A model generated the notes under the pieces. It made no database searches, was not told where the DNA came from, and saw nothing but the letters and a program-made list of their open reading frames with translations. DNA of 64,000 nt from Pseudoalteromonas distincta (lineage in GTDB: Bacteria > Pseudomonadota > Gammaproteobacteria > Enterobacterales > Alteromonadaceae): positions 51,191 through 115,190 of the forward strand of contig NZ_JWIG01000006.1 of the NCBI RefSeq assembly GCF_000814675.1. Reading direction: 5' to 3'. This document shows positions 9,129 through 18,138 of the stretch, one piece after another. Position 1 is the first letter of the stretch. Each line of letters begins with the position of its first letter. The translations under genes were made by a program, and so were the position numbers.

Positions 9129-10652
9129 ATGGATACTGAGATAGAACTGAAATTTTTGGTATCAGATGCCGTTATTCCACTGATCCCCTCGTTAATTACT
9201 CAATTTGCAAAAACGGTGAAGAATAAACCGTCTCGCAGCTTACAAAATGCATACTACGATACGCCAAGCAGAGAGCTTAGAGCGCTTGATATAGGCTTTC
9301 GAACGCGTTGTTCTGACAGCGAATGCGAGCAAACTATAAAGCTTGCAGGTGAAGTGGTAGGTGGTTTACACCAACGTCCAGAGTACAATTTACCAATTGA
9401 ATCAAGCCGCCCTAATTTAATGGCGTTTGATGCTGATATTTGGCCTCATGGCATGCAAATAAGCGCCATCTCAAAAAACCTGTATCCAATATTTAGTACT
9501 AACTTTATTCGTCGTACTTGGTTAATTGAAACCGAAAGTGGCGCTAAAATTGAAGTTGTGCTCGATAAAGGTGAAATTGCGGCTTCGGGTAAAATTGAAA
9601 TTATTAGCGAGCTAGAAATTGAGCTAGTTGAGGGCAGTCGTAATGAGCTGTTTGCATTTGCAGATATACTAGTTAGCCAAAACTGCATACGCTTAGGTTT
9701 GTATTCTAAGGCCGCGCGTGGTTATCGACTTGCTGATGAAAAACCTTTAATGCCAAGCAAATCTATTGGTTTTGTACAATTACCAAAGTCGACTACTCAA
9801 GAGCGTGCTTTAGTTGAAGCCATGAACTTTGGCATTCGCTTTGTACAAAAGCACGAGCAATGCTATTTCGATAAGCCAAGTTTAAAAACACTTAAACGCG
9901 TAACTGACGGCATCAGTTTAATCCGCCATACTTTTTGGCTATACGACGATATAGTATCTAAAGAAAGTACAGAGCACTTACGTACCGAACTTAAATGGTT
10001 ATTAAGTGAGTTAGCGTGGGTAGAAAACGCGATTCAATTAAAAACGTACACGTCTAAACGCCATGCTTTTTATAAAAAAATTAATGCGGCGCCAGCACTT
10101 GCTCAAGTCATTGGCGACTTAAAAGAGTTACAGCCAAGCATTGACGATATAAATGCACTGTTTCACAGCGCACGTTATAATCGTTTATTACTATCGTTAA
10201 CTACCTGGTTAATCGATAAGCAATGGCGTAAAGACTGGGGGCAAGCAGAGCTTCAAGCGGCTGAGCAAAATGTGTCGTCTATTGCCAATAGGCTTTTTAA
10301 TAAAGACTGGAAAAACCTGCACGAGTTGCTTCCAAAGGAGCAAACACTCGATGTCGCTTCGTATTTAAACCTGCGAACTCAGCTTGAAAATAGCCTACTG
10401 AGCGGTAACTGTTTAGGATCTTTATTTGATAAAGAAGAACGCCTAGAGTTTAGATTGCCTTGGCTTGATATTTCTCATGGTATTTATGAATTAAGTACGC
10501 TTGAGTATTTAAAGCAATTATGTGCAGGGCAAGAAGACGAACAGCTTGCTAAAATCCAGTCATGGCTTGAACAAAAGTCTGAATATTTGGTGAGTGCCAT
10601 GGAGCAAAGTCGCCTTGCTTCACTTGACATAGAACCTTACTGGCAAAAATAA
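9129..10652 (+). CDS. CYTH-CHAD domain protein (inorganic triphosphatase, YgiF-like)
   Basis: A 507-residue protein. The N-terminal CYTH domain (about 1-200) opens with the diagnostic EIELKF (ExExK) at residues 4-9 and has further charged strands (RNAYYDT-type, GFRTRC, EIELVEG). The C-terminal half (about 215-500) is a helical CHAD domain with regularly spaced histidines and basic residues. E. coli YgiF with the same architecture hydrolyses inorganic triphosphate; CHAD domains are associated with polyphosphate. The length exceeds YgiF's 433 residues mainly in the CHAD region. The START-domain gene begins immediately at its stop codon, so the two are co-transcribed. Confidence 0.87.
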   Translation: MDTEIELKFLVSDAVIPLIPSLITQFAKTVKNKPSRSLQNAYYDTPSRELRALDIGFRTRCSDSECEQTIKLAGEVVGGLHQRPEYNLPIESSRPNLMAFDADIWPHGMQISAISKNLYPIFSTNFIRRTWLIETESGAKIEVVLDKGEIAASGKIEIISELEIELVEGSRNELFAFADILVSQNCIRLGLYSKAARGYRLADEKPLMPSKSIGFVQLPKSTTQERALVEAMNFGIRFVQKHEQCYFDKPSLKTLKRVTDGISLIRHTFWLYDDIVSKESTEHLRTELKWLLSELAWVENAIQLKTYTSKRHAFYKKINAAPALAQVIGDLKELQPSIDDINALFHSARYNRLLLSLTTWLIDKQWRKDWGQAELQAAEQNVSSIANRLFNKDWKNLHELLPKEQTLDVASYLNLRTQLENSLLSGNCLGSLFDKEERLEFRLPWLDISHGIYELSTLEYLKQLCAGQEDEQLAKIQSWLEQKSEYLVSAMEQSRLASLDIEPYWQK

Positions 10653-11318
10653 ATGAAGCGCTTTTGTAATAAAATTCAGTTGCAAAAGTGTTTATTCGTT
10701 ATTTTTTTATTAGTTAGTTTTAACACTTACGCTGAGCCCATATGGCATTTGTATAAAAACAAAAATGGCGTAAGTGTGTATTATCAAGGCCACAGTGATA
10801 ATACCTTTGAAGTAAAAGCGCAGATGAGCGTGAAAGGCGTATCCACCAATGAGTTTTTAGAATTACTCAGTGATACCGATGCCGCACCCCAATGGCTCGA
10901 AAATATATCTCAGGTAAAGGTTATTAAGCACATAAGCCCATCAGAAAATTTAGTGTACAGTTATTTTAATTCTCCTTGGCCTGTTAGAGATAGAGATAGC
11001 ATTACTTATTCTTGTTATTCACAGTTAACTGCGAATAAAAGCCAATTGCTTATTAATGCTCGCCCTAATAAGCTGCCCCAAAATAATGGCGTTATAAGAA
11101 TTACTACTTTAAATGCACGCTGGCTACTGAGTGAGAACAAAGGCCGCCTTGATATTGAGTACCAAGTATATGCTTTGCCTGATGGGGCAATACCTACTTG
11201 GCTAAGCAATAAGGTCGGATTGAAAAGTACTTACACCACATTTATGAACTTGCATCATATGCTCACAGATAAAAAATACACTCCAAAACTACCTGTAATC
11301 AAAGCAGGTCAATGCTAA
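10653..11318 (+). CDS. START-domain lipid-binding-like protein, secreted
   Basis: A 221-residue protein with a signal peptide (FVIFLLVSFNTYAEP) and a START/Bet-v1-like domain; WLENISQVKVIKHISPSENLVYSYFNSPWPVRDRDSI is typical of bacterial START proteins (the segment covers about residues 85-122). START domains bind lipids in a hydrophobic cavity, but the ligand and role of bacterial secreted members are not known. The ATG follows directly on the CYTH-CHAD stop codon (TAA then ATG), showing translational coupling. Confidence 0.85.
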   Translation: MKRFCNKIQLQKCLFVIFLLVSFNTYAEPIWHLYKNKNGVSVYYQGHSDNTFEVKAQMSVKGVSTNEFLELLSDTDAAPQWLENISQVKVIKHISPSENLVYSYFNSPWPVRDRDSITYSCYSQLTANKSQLLINARPNKLPQNNGVIRITTLNARWLLSENKGRLDIEYQVYALPDGAIPTWLSNKVGLKSTYTTFMNLHHMLTDKKYTPKLPVIKAGQC

Positions 11319-11405
11319 ATATCGAATATATAATAATTTAATGGTGTGTTGAGTAGTCTTTAACTACGCTTAAGCAATAATGACACGCTATTATTTGGAG
11401 AATTG

Positions 11406-12215
11406 ATGAAGTATTTAGTGGCTATATTATGTTTGATACACAGCTCATTCTTATTAGCTCAAGAATATACCTTTGGTGTAGTGCCGCAATACGAGCCGCA
11501 AAAGCTAAATACTATTTGGCAACCTTTGTTAAAGCAGGTAAGTAAGCAAACAGGGGTAACAATAAAGCTAATTACAGTTGAGTCTATTCCTGTATTTGAA
11601 AAAGCCTTTGCTAATGGCGAGTACGACTTTGCATATATGAACCCATGGCATAGTGTTGTAGCATACGAAAAACAGGGATATTTACCACTAATAAAAGATG
11701 CAGGGCGAAAGCTGCAAGGTATTTTGCTCGTAAACAAAGACAGTGATATTGATAATTTAAGCCAACTAGAGGGCGCTGAAATAGCATTCCCTGCACCTAA
11801 CGCATTAGGTGCGTCATTATTAATGAGAGCTGATTTAGCATTGTTATACGGGCTAACAATAAAGCCTGTATATGTCCAAACTCATCCATCGGTATATTTA
11901 AATGTAGCACTGCACTCAACAATGGCGGGCGGTGGTGTAATGGGCACATTTAAACAACAACCAGAAAGCTTACAAAATAAACTCAAAATTCTTTATAAAA
12001 CGCGTGAAATTAGTCGCCACCCAATTGTAGCCCATCCAAGGGTTGATGCTGCAATACAGTTAAAAGTGCAACAAGCTATTTTAGATATAGGGCAAAGCCC
12101 AGAGCATAAACATTTGCTTGCAGGTATCCCAATTATTAAACCTAATATTGCAACTTTAGCTGAGTATCAGCAGTTAACTCAGTGGGGCTTACGTTCTTTT
12201 TATGTTGAAAATTAG
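11406..12215 (+). CDS. PhnD-like periplasmic substrate-binding protein
   Basis: A 269-residue protein of the phosphate/phosphite/phosphonate binding family (PhnD/PtxB type). A signal peptide (MKYLVAILCLIHSSFLLAQ) is followed by TFGVVPQYEPQKL, FANGEYDFAYMNPWH and the LNVALHSTMAGGGVMGTF region, which are characteristic. I chose ATG 11406 rather than TTG 11403 because GGAG ends 5 bases upstream. No ABC permease or ATPase gene is nearby. The 3' end overlaps the next gene, a hybrid histidine kinase, by 14 bases. The likely job is therefore ligand sensing for that kinase rather than transport (inference). Confidence 0.88.
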   Translation: MKYLVAILCLIHSSFLLAQEYTFGVVPQYEPQKLNTIWQPLLKQVSKQTGVTIKLITVESIPVFEKAFANGEYDFAYMNPWHSVVAYEKQGYLPLIKDAGRKLQGILLVNKDSDIDNLSQLEGAEIAFPAPNALGASLLMRADLALLYGLTIKPVYVQTHPSVYLNVALHSTMAGGGVMGTFKQQPESLQNKLKILYKTREISRHPIVAHPRVDAAIQLKVQQAILDIGQSPEHKHLLAGIPIIKPNIATLAEYQQLTQWGLRSFYVEN

Positions 12216-14433
12216 AGGGTTTCGTAGCCTAAGAGCACAAAGCTTTATTGTGGTATTGCTTTGTGGCTTGCTTATGGCCTGTCTTTTTATGTTTTACGCC
12301 TTACCGGAACAAGCGCGCTGGGTAAACGATGGCCTTTCAAAGGCTGCTCAGCGTTCTTTAGCGCAGTTATCGACTTCTATAACGACTCCGTTGTTAACTA
12401 GGCAATATGCAGAGCTATATGAAGAGATAGACAGTCAACTTCAAACTCGCCCAAATTGGAAAAGTATTAAAATTGTTGATGTTGATTCAAAAAACCAATT
12501 GTATCCGCTTGAGAATTGGGTTGGAGCAAATGAAAACGGCGACATGCTGTTATCTCAACAGGTGATATTTTTAGACAAACCGCTGGCTAATATTAGCTTG
12601 GTTGTTAATTTTACTAATGAAATTAACGAATCTTCAAAACTTCATTACACCTTAATATATATACAATTTATTATTTTAGTTATCGTTTTTATAGGTTTGG
12701 CTTGGCTGGTGGATTACAGGGTTACATCGCCTTTGAGGACGCTAAAACTTGGGTTTTCACGTTTAGCCAAAGGCGACTTTGATTGCCATATAGATAAACA
12801 ACAACAAAATGAAGTGGGCAGTGTAATAAATGCATTTAATAATATGGTTGATGAGGTTGCGAATAACCATCAAAAATTAAATGCATTACGAATTCAAGCT
12901 GAGTCTGCAAGTAAAGCAAAGTCAGATTTTATGGCCAGTATGAGCCACGAATTAAGAACTCCATTAAATGCAATTTTAGGCTTAGCCCAGCTGTATGGAT
13001 ATGATGAGAGTGCTAATAAAGTACAAAAAGAAAACGCGAAAAGCATTTATCAAGCTGGGGAGCATTTACTATTACTCATAGACGATGTGCTTGATTTAAC
13101 GGCTATTGAGTCGGGTAATATGCAGTTTAGTTTTTCTTATGTGCCTATTAAAAGCATATTAGAAGAGTCAGTAGAGTTTGTCACTGAGCTTATTAAAGGG
13201 CAATCAATAACACTGCAAACTCACGGTTTTGAGTCCTTAGAAGGATTGAGTATTTATATTGATCAGCGCCGCTTTAAACAAGTGATGCTTAACTTGCTTT
13301 CAAATGCGATTAAATACAACAAACCAAATGGCAGCATTAATATTAATTGTCGGGTGTTAAGTAATAAACAATGCGAAATAGATGTAATAGATACTGGATG
13401 TGGATTTTCTCCAGATGACATTTCTCGCCTATTTAAACCTTTTGACCGCTTAGGAGCTGAAACCAGTAAAGTAAATGGAACCGGTATTGGTTTAGTGATA
13501 ACTAAGCAGCTGGTAGAGCGTATGCAAGGGTCTTTGAGCGCGCAGAGCGAGCAGCACAAAGGTTCTTGTTTTACGCTAAATTTTAACAGTTTTGATCAAA
13601 CTGACTTGCCAGCACAAGTGCAAGCCCCTCAAATAACACAGCAAAGCTTAAATGCGGTAACGCTTCCTACGCTTGAGGTTTTAGTGGCAGAAGATCAAGT
13701 TACAAATCAGCAAGTGTTAAAACAGCAATTAACTATGCTTGGAGTGTGCTCTACTTTTGTAAGTAACGGTGAGCAAGCTTGGGAGGCCATACAAAATAAA
13801 CGCTTTGATATTTTACTAACCGACATTCAAATGCCCTTACTCGATGGGTTAGGGTTAGCCAAAAAAATACGCGAAAACACTCATTTTGATGAACTGATTA
13901 TAATTGCAATTACGGCCAACATTACCAAAAACAACATAGATAATTGTTATACTTGTGGAATGAATGGCTTTTTAACAAAGCCTATTGAGCTTGTTAAATT
14001 AAAGTCGTTATTGATGGAGCATTCTCAAACAGTGGTCAACACGCGATCAGAAAAATCAGATGGTGAAAATATAGCTTCAGATAGTTTTGATCAATTAGAT
14101 ATCACGCTACTAAAAGCAATGCTTGGTGATGATCCTAGCGTACATTGCATGGTATTTAATGCGTTTTTACAAACAGCAGGGGAGCAAATTAAATTAGCTA
14201 ACGCGTATGCTAAGAGTAAAAACTATGTTGATTTAGCTTTTCAGGCTCATGCATTAAAGTCGTCTTCAAAGTCTGTTGGGGCTATTGAGTTGGCAAATAT
14301 ATGCCAGCAGATAGAAACGCAGGCAGAAAACGAAACAGTCAAAAATGAATATATACAGCAGCTGGAAGAGCGCTTTAACGCTGTAGTCACACAACTTAAA
14401 AGCTATTGTTTACGATATGAAAAACGCACATAA
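12202..14433 (+). CDS. Hybrid sensor histidine kinase with receiver and HPt domains
   Basis: A 743-residue BarA/TorS-type kinase. TM1 (about 15-33), a periplasmic region (about 34-148), TM2 (about 149-170), HAMP (about 170-225), HisKA with phospho-accepting H249 (SHELRTPLNAILG), HATPase (N-box LLSNAIKYN; DTGCGFSP; GTGIGLVI), receiver with D541 (LLTDIQMPLLDG) and K593-region (TKPI), and a C-terminal HPt with H683 (HALKSSSKSVG) follow in order. All catalytic residues are present. Translation starts inside the PhnD-like gene, so the two are coupled. The binding protein probably presents its ligand to the periplasmic domain. No separate output response regulator is adjacent. Confidence 0.93.
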   Translation: MLKIRGFRSLRAQSFIVVLLCGLLMACLFMFYALPEQARWVNDGLSKAAQRSLAQLSTSITTPLLTRQYAELYEEIDSQLQTRPNWKSIKIVDVDSKNQLYPLENWVGANENGDMLLSQQVIFLDKPLANISLVVNFTNEINESSKLHYTLIYIQFIILVIVFIGLAWLVDYRVTSPLRTLKLGFSRLAKGDFDCHIDKQQQNEVGSVINAFNNMVDEVANNHQKLNALRIQAESASKAKSDFMASMSHELRTPLNAILGLAQLYGYDESANKVQKENAKSIYQAGEHLLLLIDDVLDLTAIESGNMQFSFSYVPIKSILEESVEFVTELIKGQSITLQTHGFESLEGLSIYIDQRRFKQVMLNLLSNAIKYNKPNGSININCRVLSNKQCEIDVIDTGCGFSPDDISRLFKPFDRLGAETSKVNGTGIGLVITKQLVERMQGSLSAQSEQHKGSCFTLNFNSFDQTDLPAQVQAPQITQQSLNAVTLPTLEVLVAEDQVTNQQVLKQQLTMLGVCSTFVSNGEQAWEAIQNKRFDILLTDIQMPLLDGLGLAKKIRENTHFDELIIIAITANITKNNIDNCYTCGMNGFLTKPIELVKLKSLLMEHSQTVVNTRSEKSDGENIASDSFDQLDITLLKAMLGDDPSVHCMVFNAFLQTAGEQIKLANAYAKSKNYVDLAFQAHALKSSSKSVGAIELANICQQIETQAENETVKNEYIQQLEERFNAVVTQLKSYCLRYEKRT

Positions 14434-14460
14434 AAAATGGCTCTTAAAGAGCCATTTTTT
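14433..14460. terminator. Bidirectional terminator between kinase and S10 peptidase genes
   Basis: Stem TGGCTC/GAGCCA (14438-14443/14449-14454) flanked by A-tract on the left and T-tract on the right, so it can serve both convergent genes. Confidence 0.88.
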
Positions 14461-14472
14461 GTTTTAGGTATT

Positions 14473-15990
14473 TTAGTATTTAGCCGCTTGCCCTTTTTTG
14501 GGTAAAGCGTGCTGTATAAAGTCACGTAAATCGTTATTAGAGCTTTCTAAATCAGCGTGGCGAAGGTACATCATGTGTCCGCTTCTGTAGCCTTTAAAGC
14601 TCAAACGGTCTTTCATTTTACCGCTTGGGTCTAATTGCCATAACGTATATTTAGCGTCAAAGTAATTGGTTGCGCCATCAAAGTATCCTGATTGGATCAT
14701 CACGTTTAAGTAAGGGTTTTGCGCCATTGCTAAACGTAGATTTTCGCCTGTATTATTACCGGTTCTATCCCATGGATGGACATTACCAAATAAGTTATAT
14801 TTTACATCAGTTTTATAGTTTAACTCTTCACGTAAGTAGTGATTAATTGCAGGAGTGAAAGAGTGTAACCAAGAGGTAAGTTCAGCCCAGTAGTCTGGGG
14901 ATTCACCTGCGTCGCGTTTATCTATTCCTAAATAACGAGAATCTAAGCGACCCACAGTTTGACCACGTTCACGTAGTAGCTCTTTCCAGAAAAACTGAGT
15001 TGGAATATCTAAGTTATTTTGCTCAACAAATTTTTCTGATAAGCCTGCGTAGTGCGCCATTTTTGTAATTATGCGTCGCTTTTCATCAGCATTAATAAAA
15101 CCACCTTTAGCAAGCGCAGGGATTAACTCGTTTACAGTAAACTCTTCAACTTCAGGTAATAACTCATCAAGATCTTTAGCTTGTAAATCGGTGTTAAGTG
15201 CTTTGTGATACCAAGCAGTCGCTGCAAAGTAAGGTAGGCGGTTAGCGGCTTTAATCGGACCGTCGCGCTTAATACCAATATCGGTAGGTGATACGAGAAC
15301 AACACCGTTTATGTACATCCACTGACTGTTTTGAAGCTCATGAGCGAGTCCAGATACACGTGTTGTACCGTAGCTTTCACCAATTAAAAATTTAGGCGAG
15401 CGCCAGCGCTGGGCTCTATTTACAAAAGTATTTAACCACTCAGCAAGGTATTTAATATCGGCATTAACACCAAAAAATAGCTCTTTTTGTTTTGCTTTAG
15501 AAGGCAGTTCGCCTTTTTCGTTTTCAAGTACGCGAGAATAGCCTGTATTTACTGGGTTTACGTAAACAATATCGGCAATATCAAGTACGGAATATGGATT
15601 GTCTTTTACGCCGTAAGGTTGAATTGGATAGCCTTCGTCATCAATTTTTAATACGCGAGGGCCAGTATAAGCAAGATGCATCCATACAGAAGCCGAACCT
15701 GGCCCGCCATTAAATGAAATAAGTAATGGGCGAGTTGTTCTGTCGTCAACTTTGTCACGTGTGTAGTAGGTGTATTGTAGTGTAGCAACCGCGTCGCCTT
15801 TATCATCCCATACAGGTTGTGTGCCTGTAGCTACGGTATAACTAAAACGCTGGCCATTAATTTTAGCCTTATGTTGGGTAACTACTTTGCTGTCTACATC
15901 AATACGACGTTGGTTATCGGCAAGCGTGCTTGTACTAATTATTAATGCAATAACGGTTATCGGTAAACTGATAATACGACTAAGCTTCAT
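14473..15990 (-). CDS. Secreted S10-family serine carboxypeptidase-like peptidase
   Basis: A 505-residue protein with a signal peptide (cleavage near STLADNQ). Family S10 hallmarks are SFNGGPGSASVW (oxyanion region, about 92-103), the nucleophile motif GESYGTTR with S206, and near the C-terminus SGYFDGATNY and GYRSGHMMYL, which supply the catalytic Asp and His. S10 enzymes remove C-terminal residues at acidic pH; bacterial members are periplasmic or exported. The gene is monocistronic: convergent with the kinase gene and divergent from the diguanylate cyclase gene. Confidence 0.88.
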   Translation of the reverse strand: MKLSRIISLPITVIALIISTSTLADNQRRIDVDSKVVTQHKAKINGQRFSYTVATGTQPVWDDKGDAVATLQYTYYTRDKVDDRTTRPLLISFNGGPGSASVWMHLAYTGPRVLKIDDEGYPIQPYGVKDNPYSVLDIADIVYVNPVNTGYSRVLENEKGELPSKAKQKELFFGVNADIKYLAEWLNTFVNRAQRWRSPKFLIGESYGTTRVSGLAHELQNSQWMYINGVVLVSPTDIGIKRDGPIKAANRLPYFAATAWYHKALNTDLQAKDLDELLPEVEEFTVNELIPALAKGGFINADEKRRIITKMAHYAGLSEKFVEQNNLDIPTQFFWKELLRERGQTVGRLDSRYLGIDKRDAGESPDYWAELTSWLHSFTPAINHYLREELNYKTDVKYNLFGNVHPWDRTGNNTGENLRLAMAQNPYLNVMIQSGYFDGATNYFDAKYTLWQLDPSGKMKDRLSFKGYRSGHMMYLRHADLESSNNDLRDFIQHALPKKGQAAKY

Positions 15991-16355
15991 TAGGTGTCCT
16001 TATTATTGTTGATACATCATTAAAGATAAAAATGAGTTAAATAACAAAAGTATTGAGACTAGTGGCCGATAATACTGGTTAAGTAAGGTATTAATACATT
16101 GAAAGACGCGTATTAATCGCTTTTATAGTTATTTTGGATTTACTTTCTTTATTTAGTTAATTGCAAAATTCAGGTATATTGCGGCCTACTTGTATTGGTT
16201 TTTTATACAGGCTATCACCAAAAAAATCTAACGGATTACGCTTTCAAGCACAATAAGTGCACTTTACACCGGATGTTTATGACTAATGCTATTGCAGTAA
16301 TAGCGTTGTATTTGTCGTTTTGTGGTAAAACTAATTAAAGGTAAAGAGAAGCTTT
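15991..16355. other. Intergenic region between S10 peptidase and diguanylate cyclase genes
   Basis: These 365 AT-rich bases carry the divergent promoters. I see no gene and no strong hairpin. A ribosome-binding stretch (AAAGGTAAAGAGAA) precedes the ATG at 16356. Confidence 0.5.
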
Positions 16356-17579
16356 ATGCAAAGAGTATTAGTGGTTGAAGACAGTAAAGTAGTGCAGCAG
16401 GTACTTCGCCACTTAACTGCACAATACCTTGATGTGGCAATCGATTTTGCTTGGTCTTTAGCTGAATGTGCCACTTACGTAGAAAAATATGACTACACGC
16501 TTGCGTTAGTTGATTTAACCTTGCCAGATGCTCCTCACGGTGAAGTCGCAAAATATACTTTATCTAAAAAGATTCCTACGGTTGTTTTAACCTCAAAAAT
16601 AGATGAGTACAAGCGCCAACAGATGCTTGAATTAGGTGTAGTTGATTATGTTATTAAAGATAATCGCGACTCTTACCATTACGCCGTTAAACTCGTTGCG
16701 CAATTGCTAAGAAACCAAGGTTGTAAAGCATTAGTAGCAGATGATTCATTACTGAGCCGCTCGTTAATGAAGCAAATGCTTGAAAAGCAGTTGTTTGATG
16801 TGACAGATGCCCACGATGGACAACAAGCACTCGAAATATTAAAAGCTAATCCTGATATAAAGCTACTTATGACAGACTACGCTATGCCTTCTATGGATGG
16901 CTTTGAGCTTGTAAAAGCGGTACGTAACTTTAGAGGCCGAGACGACTTAGCAATTATTGGCTTGTCGGGCGCTGGGAAACATGGGCTATCAGCGCGATTT
17001 ATTAAATATGGCGCCAATGATTTTTTAACAAAGCCATTTATGAATGAGGAGTTTCATTGTCGAGTACTTCAAACAATGGAGCAACTATCGTTAATTTCAG
17101 ATATTAAAGAAAGCGCGCATAGGGATCATTTAACAGGGCTTCATAATCGACGCTATTTTTATCAATATGCAGAAAAGCTCCTTAAAAGTAAAAACCAGAA
17201 AAATACTCTCGCATTGTTAGATATCGATTTTTTCAAAAATATTAACGATACATTAGGCCATGAGGGTGGCGATCAGGCTTTAAAGCAGGTTGGTTCATTA
17301 ATCCGTACTACGTTTTCAAAGTTTACAGTTGCACGGGTTGGTGGAGAAGAGTTTGCCATAATATTACCTGAGATAGAGCTTGAACGTGGTCGTGAATACT
17401 TTGAAGCATTTAGAAAAAAGCTGGCTAGTTACGATTTTTCTATCAGCGATAAATCAATTAAAATTACTACAAGTATAGGTTTGGCAGACTTTCAAGATAC
17501 TAGCTTAACGCAGGCAATGCGTGTTGCTGACAAAGCATTATACGAAGCTAAAAACCAAGGTAGAAACTGCGTGGTATAA
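16356..17579 (+). CDS. Response regulator with two receiver domains and a GGDEF diguanylate cyclase (PleD-like layout)
   Basis: A 407-residue protein. REC1 (about 1-118) has D53 in LVDLTLPD; REC2 (about 123-240) has D174 in LMTDYAMPSMDG and a TKPF lysine. The GGDEF domain (about 255-407) has the active-site motif GGEEF at 329-333 and LLDIDFFKNINDTLGHEGGD, so it should make cyclic di-GMP. The RxxD inhibitory site expected just before GGEEF is not present, so product feedback at that site is unlikely. REC1 also keeps a lysine near VIKDN. The cognate kinase is not adjacent. It is expected to link phosphorelay input to biofilm/motility control. Confidence 0.93.
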   Translation: MQRVLVVEDSKVVQQVLRHLTAQYLDVAIDFAWSLAECATYVEKYDYTLALVDLTLPDAPHGEVAKYTLSKKIPTVVLTSKIDEYKRQQMLELGVVDYVIKDNRDSYHYAVKLVAQLLRNQGCKALVADDSLLSRSLMKQMLEKQLFDVTDAHDGQQALEILKANPDIKLLMTDYAMPSMDGFELVKAVRNFRGRDDLAIIGLSGAGKHGLSARFIKYGANDFLTKPFMNEEFHCRVLQTMEQLSLISDIKESAHRDHLTGLHNRRYFYQYAEKLLKSKNQKNTLALLDIDFFKNINDTLGHEGGDQALKQVGSLIRTTFSKFTVARVGGEEFAIILPEIELERGREYFEAFRKKLASYDFSISDKSIKITTSIGLADFQDTSLTQAMRVADKALYEAKNQGRNCVV

Positions 17580-17620
17580 CTCTGTTGTATAAAGCTAAGC
17601 ATGCAATTAATATATTGTAC

Positions 17621-17665
17621 GCACCAATGTAGATAACTTGTTAAATTAACGCACCTAATTGGTGC
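17621..17665 (+). promoter_or_regulatory. Candidate NtrC enhancer sites upstream of glnK
   Basis: GCACCTAATTGGTGC (17651-17665) fits the NtrC dyad GCAC-N7-GTGC exactly. A second, weaker half-site GCACCAATG begins at 17621, 30 bases upstream on the same helical face. The two lie roughly 95 and 125 bases before the start site predicted from the sigma-54 element at 17729. This resembles the paired NtrC sites of classical nitrogen-regulated promoters. Binding is inferred. Confidence 0.5.
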
Positions 17666-17674
17666 GTTTTTTTT
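17648..17674 (+). terminator. Intrinsic terminator of the diguanylate cyclase gene, overlapping a candidate NtrC box
   Basis: Stem AACGCACC/GGTGCGTT (17648-17655/17661-17668) with loop TAATT and eight T residues. The same bases contain GCAC-N7-GTGC (17651-17665), the NtrC-type dyad. Confidence 0.85.
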
Positions 17675-17728
17675 GTTATTTAGTTTCTGTTTTTCACTAA
17701 CTTATTGTTTTAAAAAATATAAAAATAG

Positions 17729-17744
17729 TGGCACAAAGGTTGGA
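17729..17744 (+). promoter_or_regulatory. Candidate sigma-54 promoter of glnK-amtB
   Basis: TGGCAC (17729-17734), five bases, then TTGG (17740-17743). The GG at -24 and the -12 pair are 10 bases apart as required, but the -12 element reads GG where GC is usual. Predicted start is near 17754, about 36 bases before the glnK ATG. Confidence 0.5.
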
Positions 17745-17790
17745 TTGTTTAACCCAACAGGATAACAATAAAGAGTCCGAGGGGGCCGCT

Positions 17791-18129
17791 ATGAAAATGA
17801 TTAGTGCAATCATAAAACCATTTAAATTAGACGACGTGCGTGAAGCACTCGCTGATTTAGGAATTGAGGGGATGACAGTAGTTGATGTTAAAGGTTTTGG
17901 ACGTCAACGAGGTCATACTGAGTTATATCGTGGTGCAGAATACCAAGTAGATTTTATTCCTAAGATCAAACTTGAAATTGCAACTCGTACTGAAAATTGT
18001 CAACGCGTTGTTGAAGCAATTACTAAAATTGCATCAACAGGTAAAATCGGTGACGGGAAAATTTTCGTGTACGACTTAGATCAAATTGTTCGTATCCGTA
18101 CTGGCGAACTTGACGAAGAAGCAATTTAA
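17791..18129 (+). CDS. glnK: Nitrogen regulatory PII protein GlnK
   Basis: A 112-residue PII protein, exactly the family length when started at ATG 17791. The upstream in-frame TTG at 17728 would add 21 atypical residues and lies inside the candidate promoter. The T-loop carries the uridylylation site Y51 (HTELYRGAEY), and the B- and C-loop signatures (TGKIGDGKIFV, VRIRTGE) are intact. PII trimers sense ATP/ADP and 2-oxoglutarate and are uridylylated by GlnD. As a GlnK paired with AmtB it should plug the ammonium channel when nitrogen is plentiful. amtB starts 9 bases after the stop. Confidence 0.95.
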   Translation: MKMISAIIKPFKLDDVREALADLGIEGMTVVDVKGFGRQRGHTELYRGAEYQVDFIPKIKLEIATRTENCQRVVEAITKIASTGKIGDGKIFVYDLDQIVRIRTGELDEEAI

Positions 18130-18138
18130 GGGGGTCTC

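Noticed and set aside
17728..17790. Longer GlnK start at TTG 17728
   Set aside because: It would add 21 residues absent from PII proteins and overlap the candidate promoter; ATG 17791 gives the normal 112 residues.
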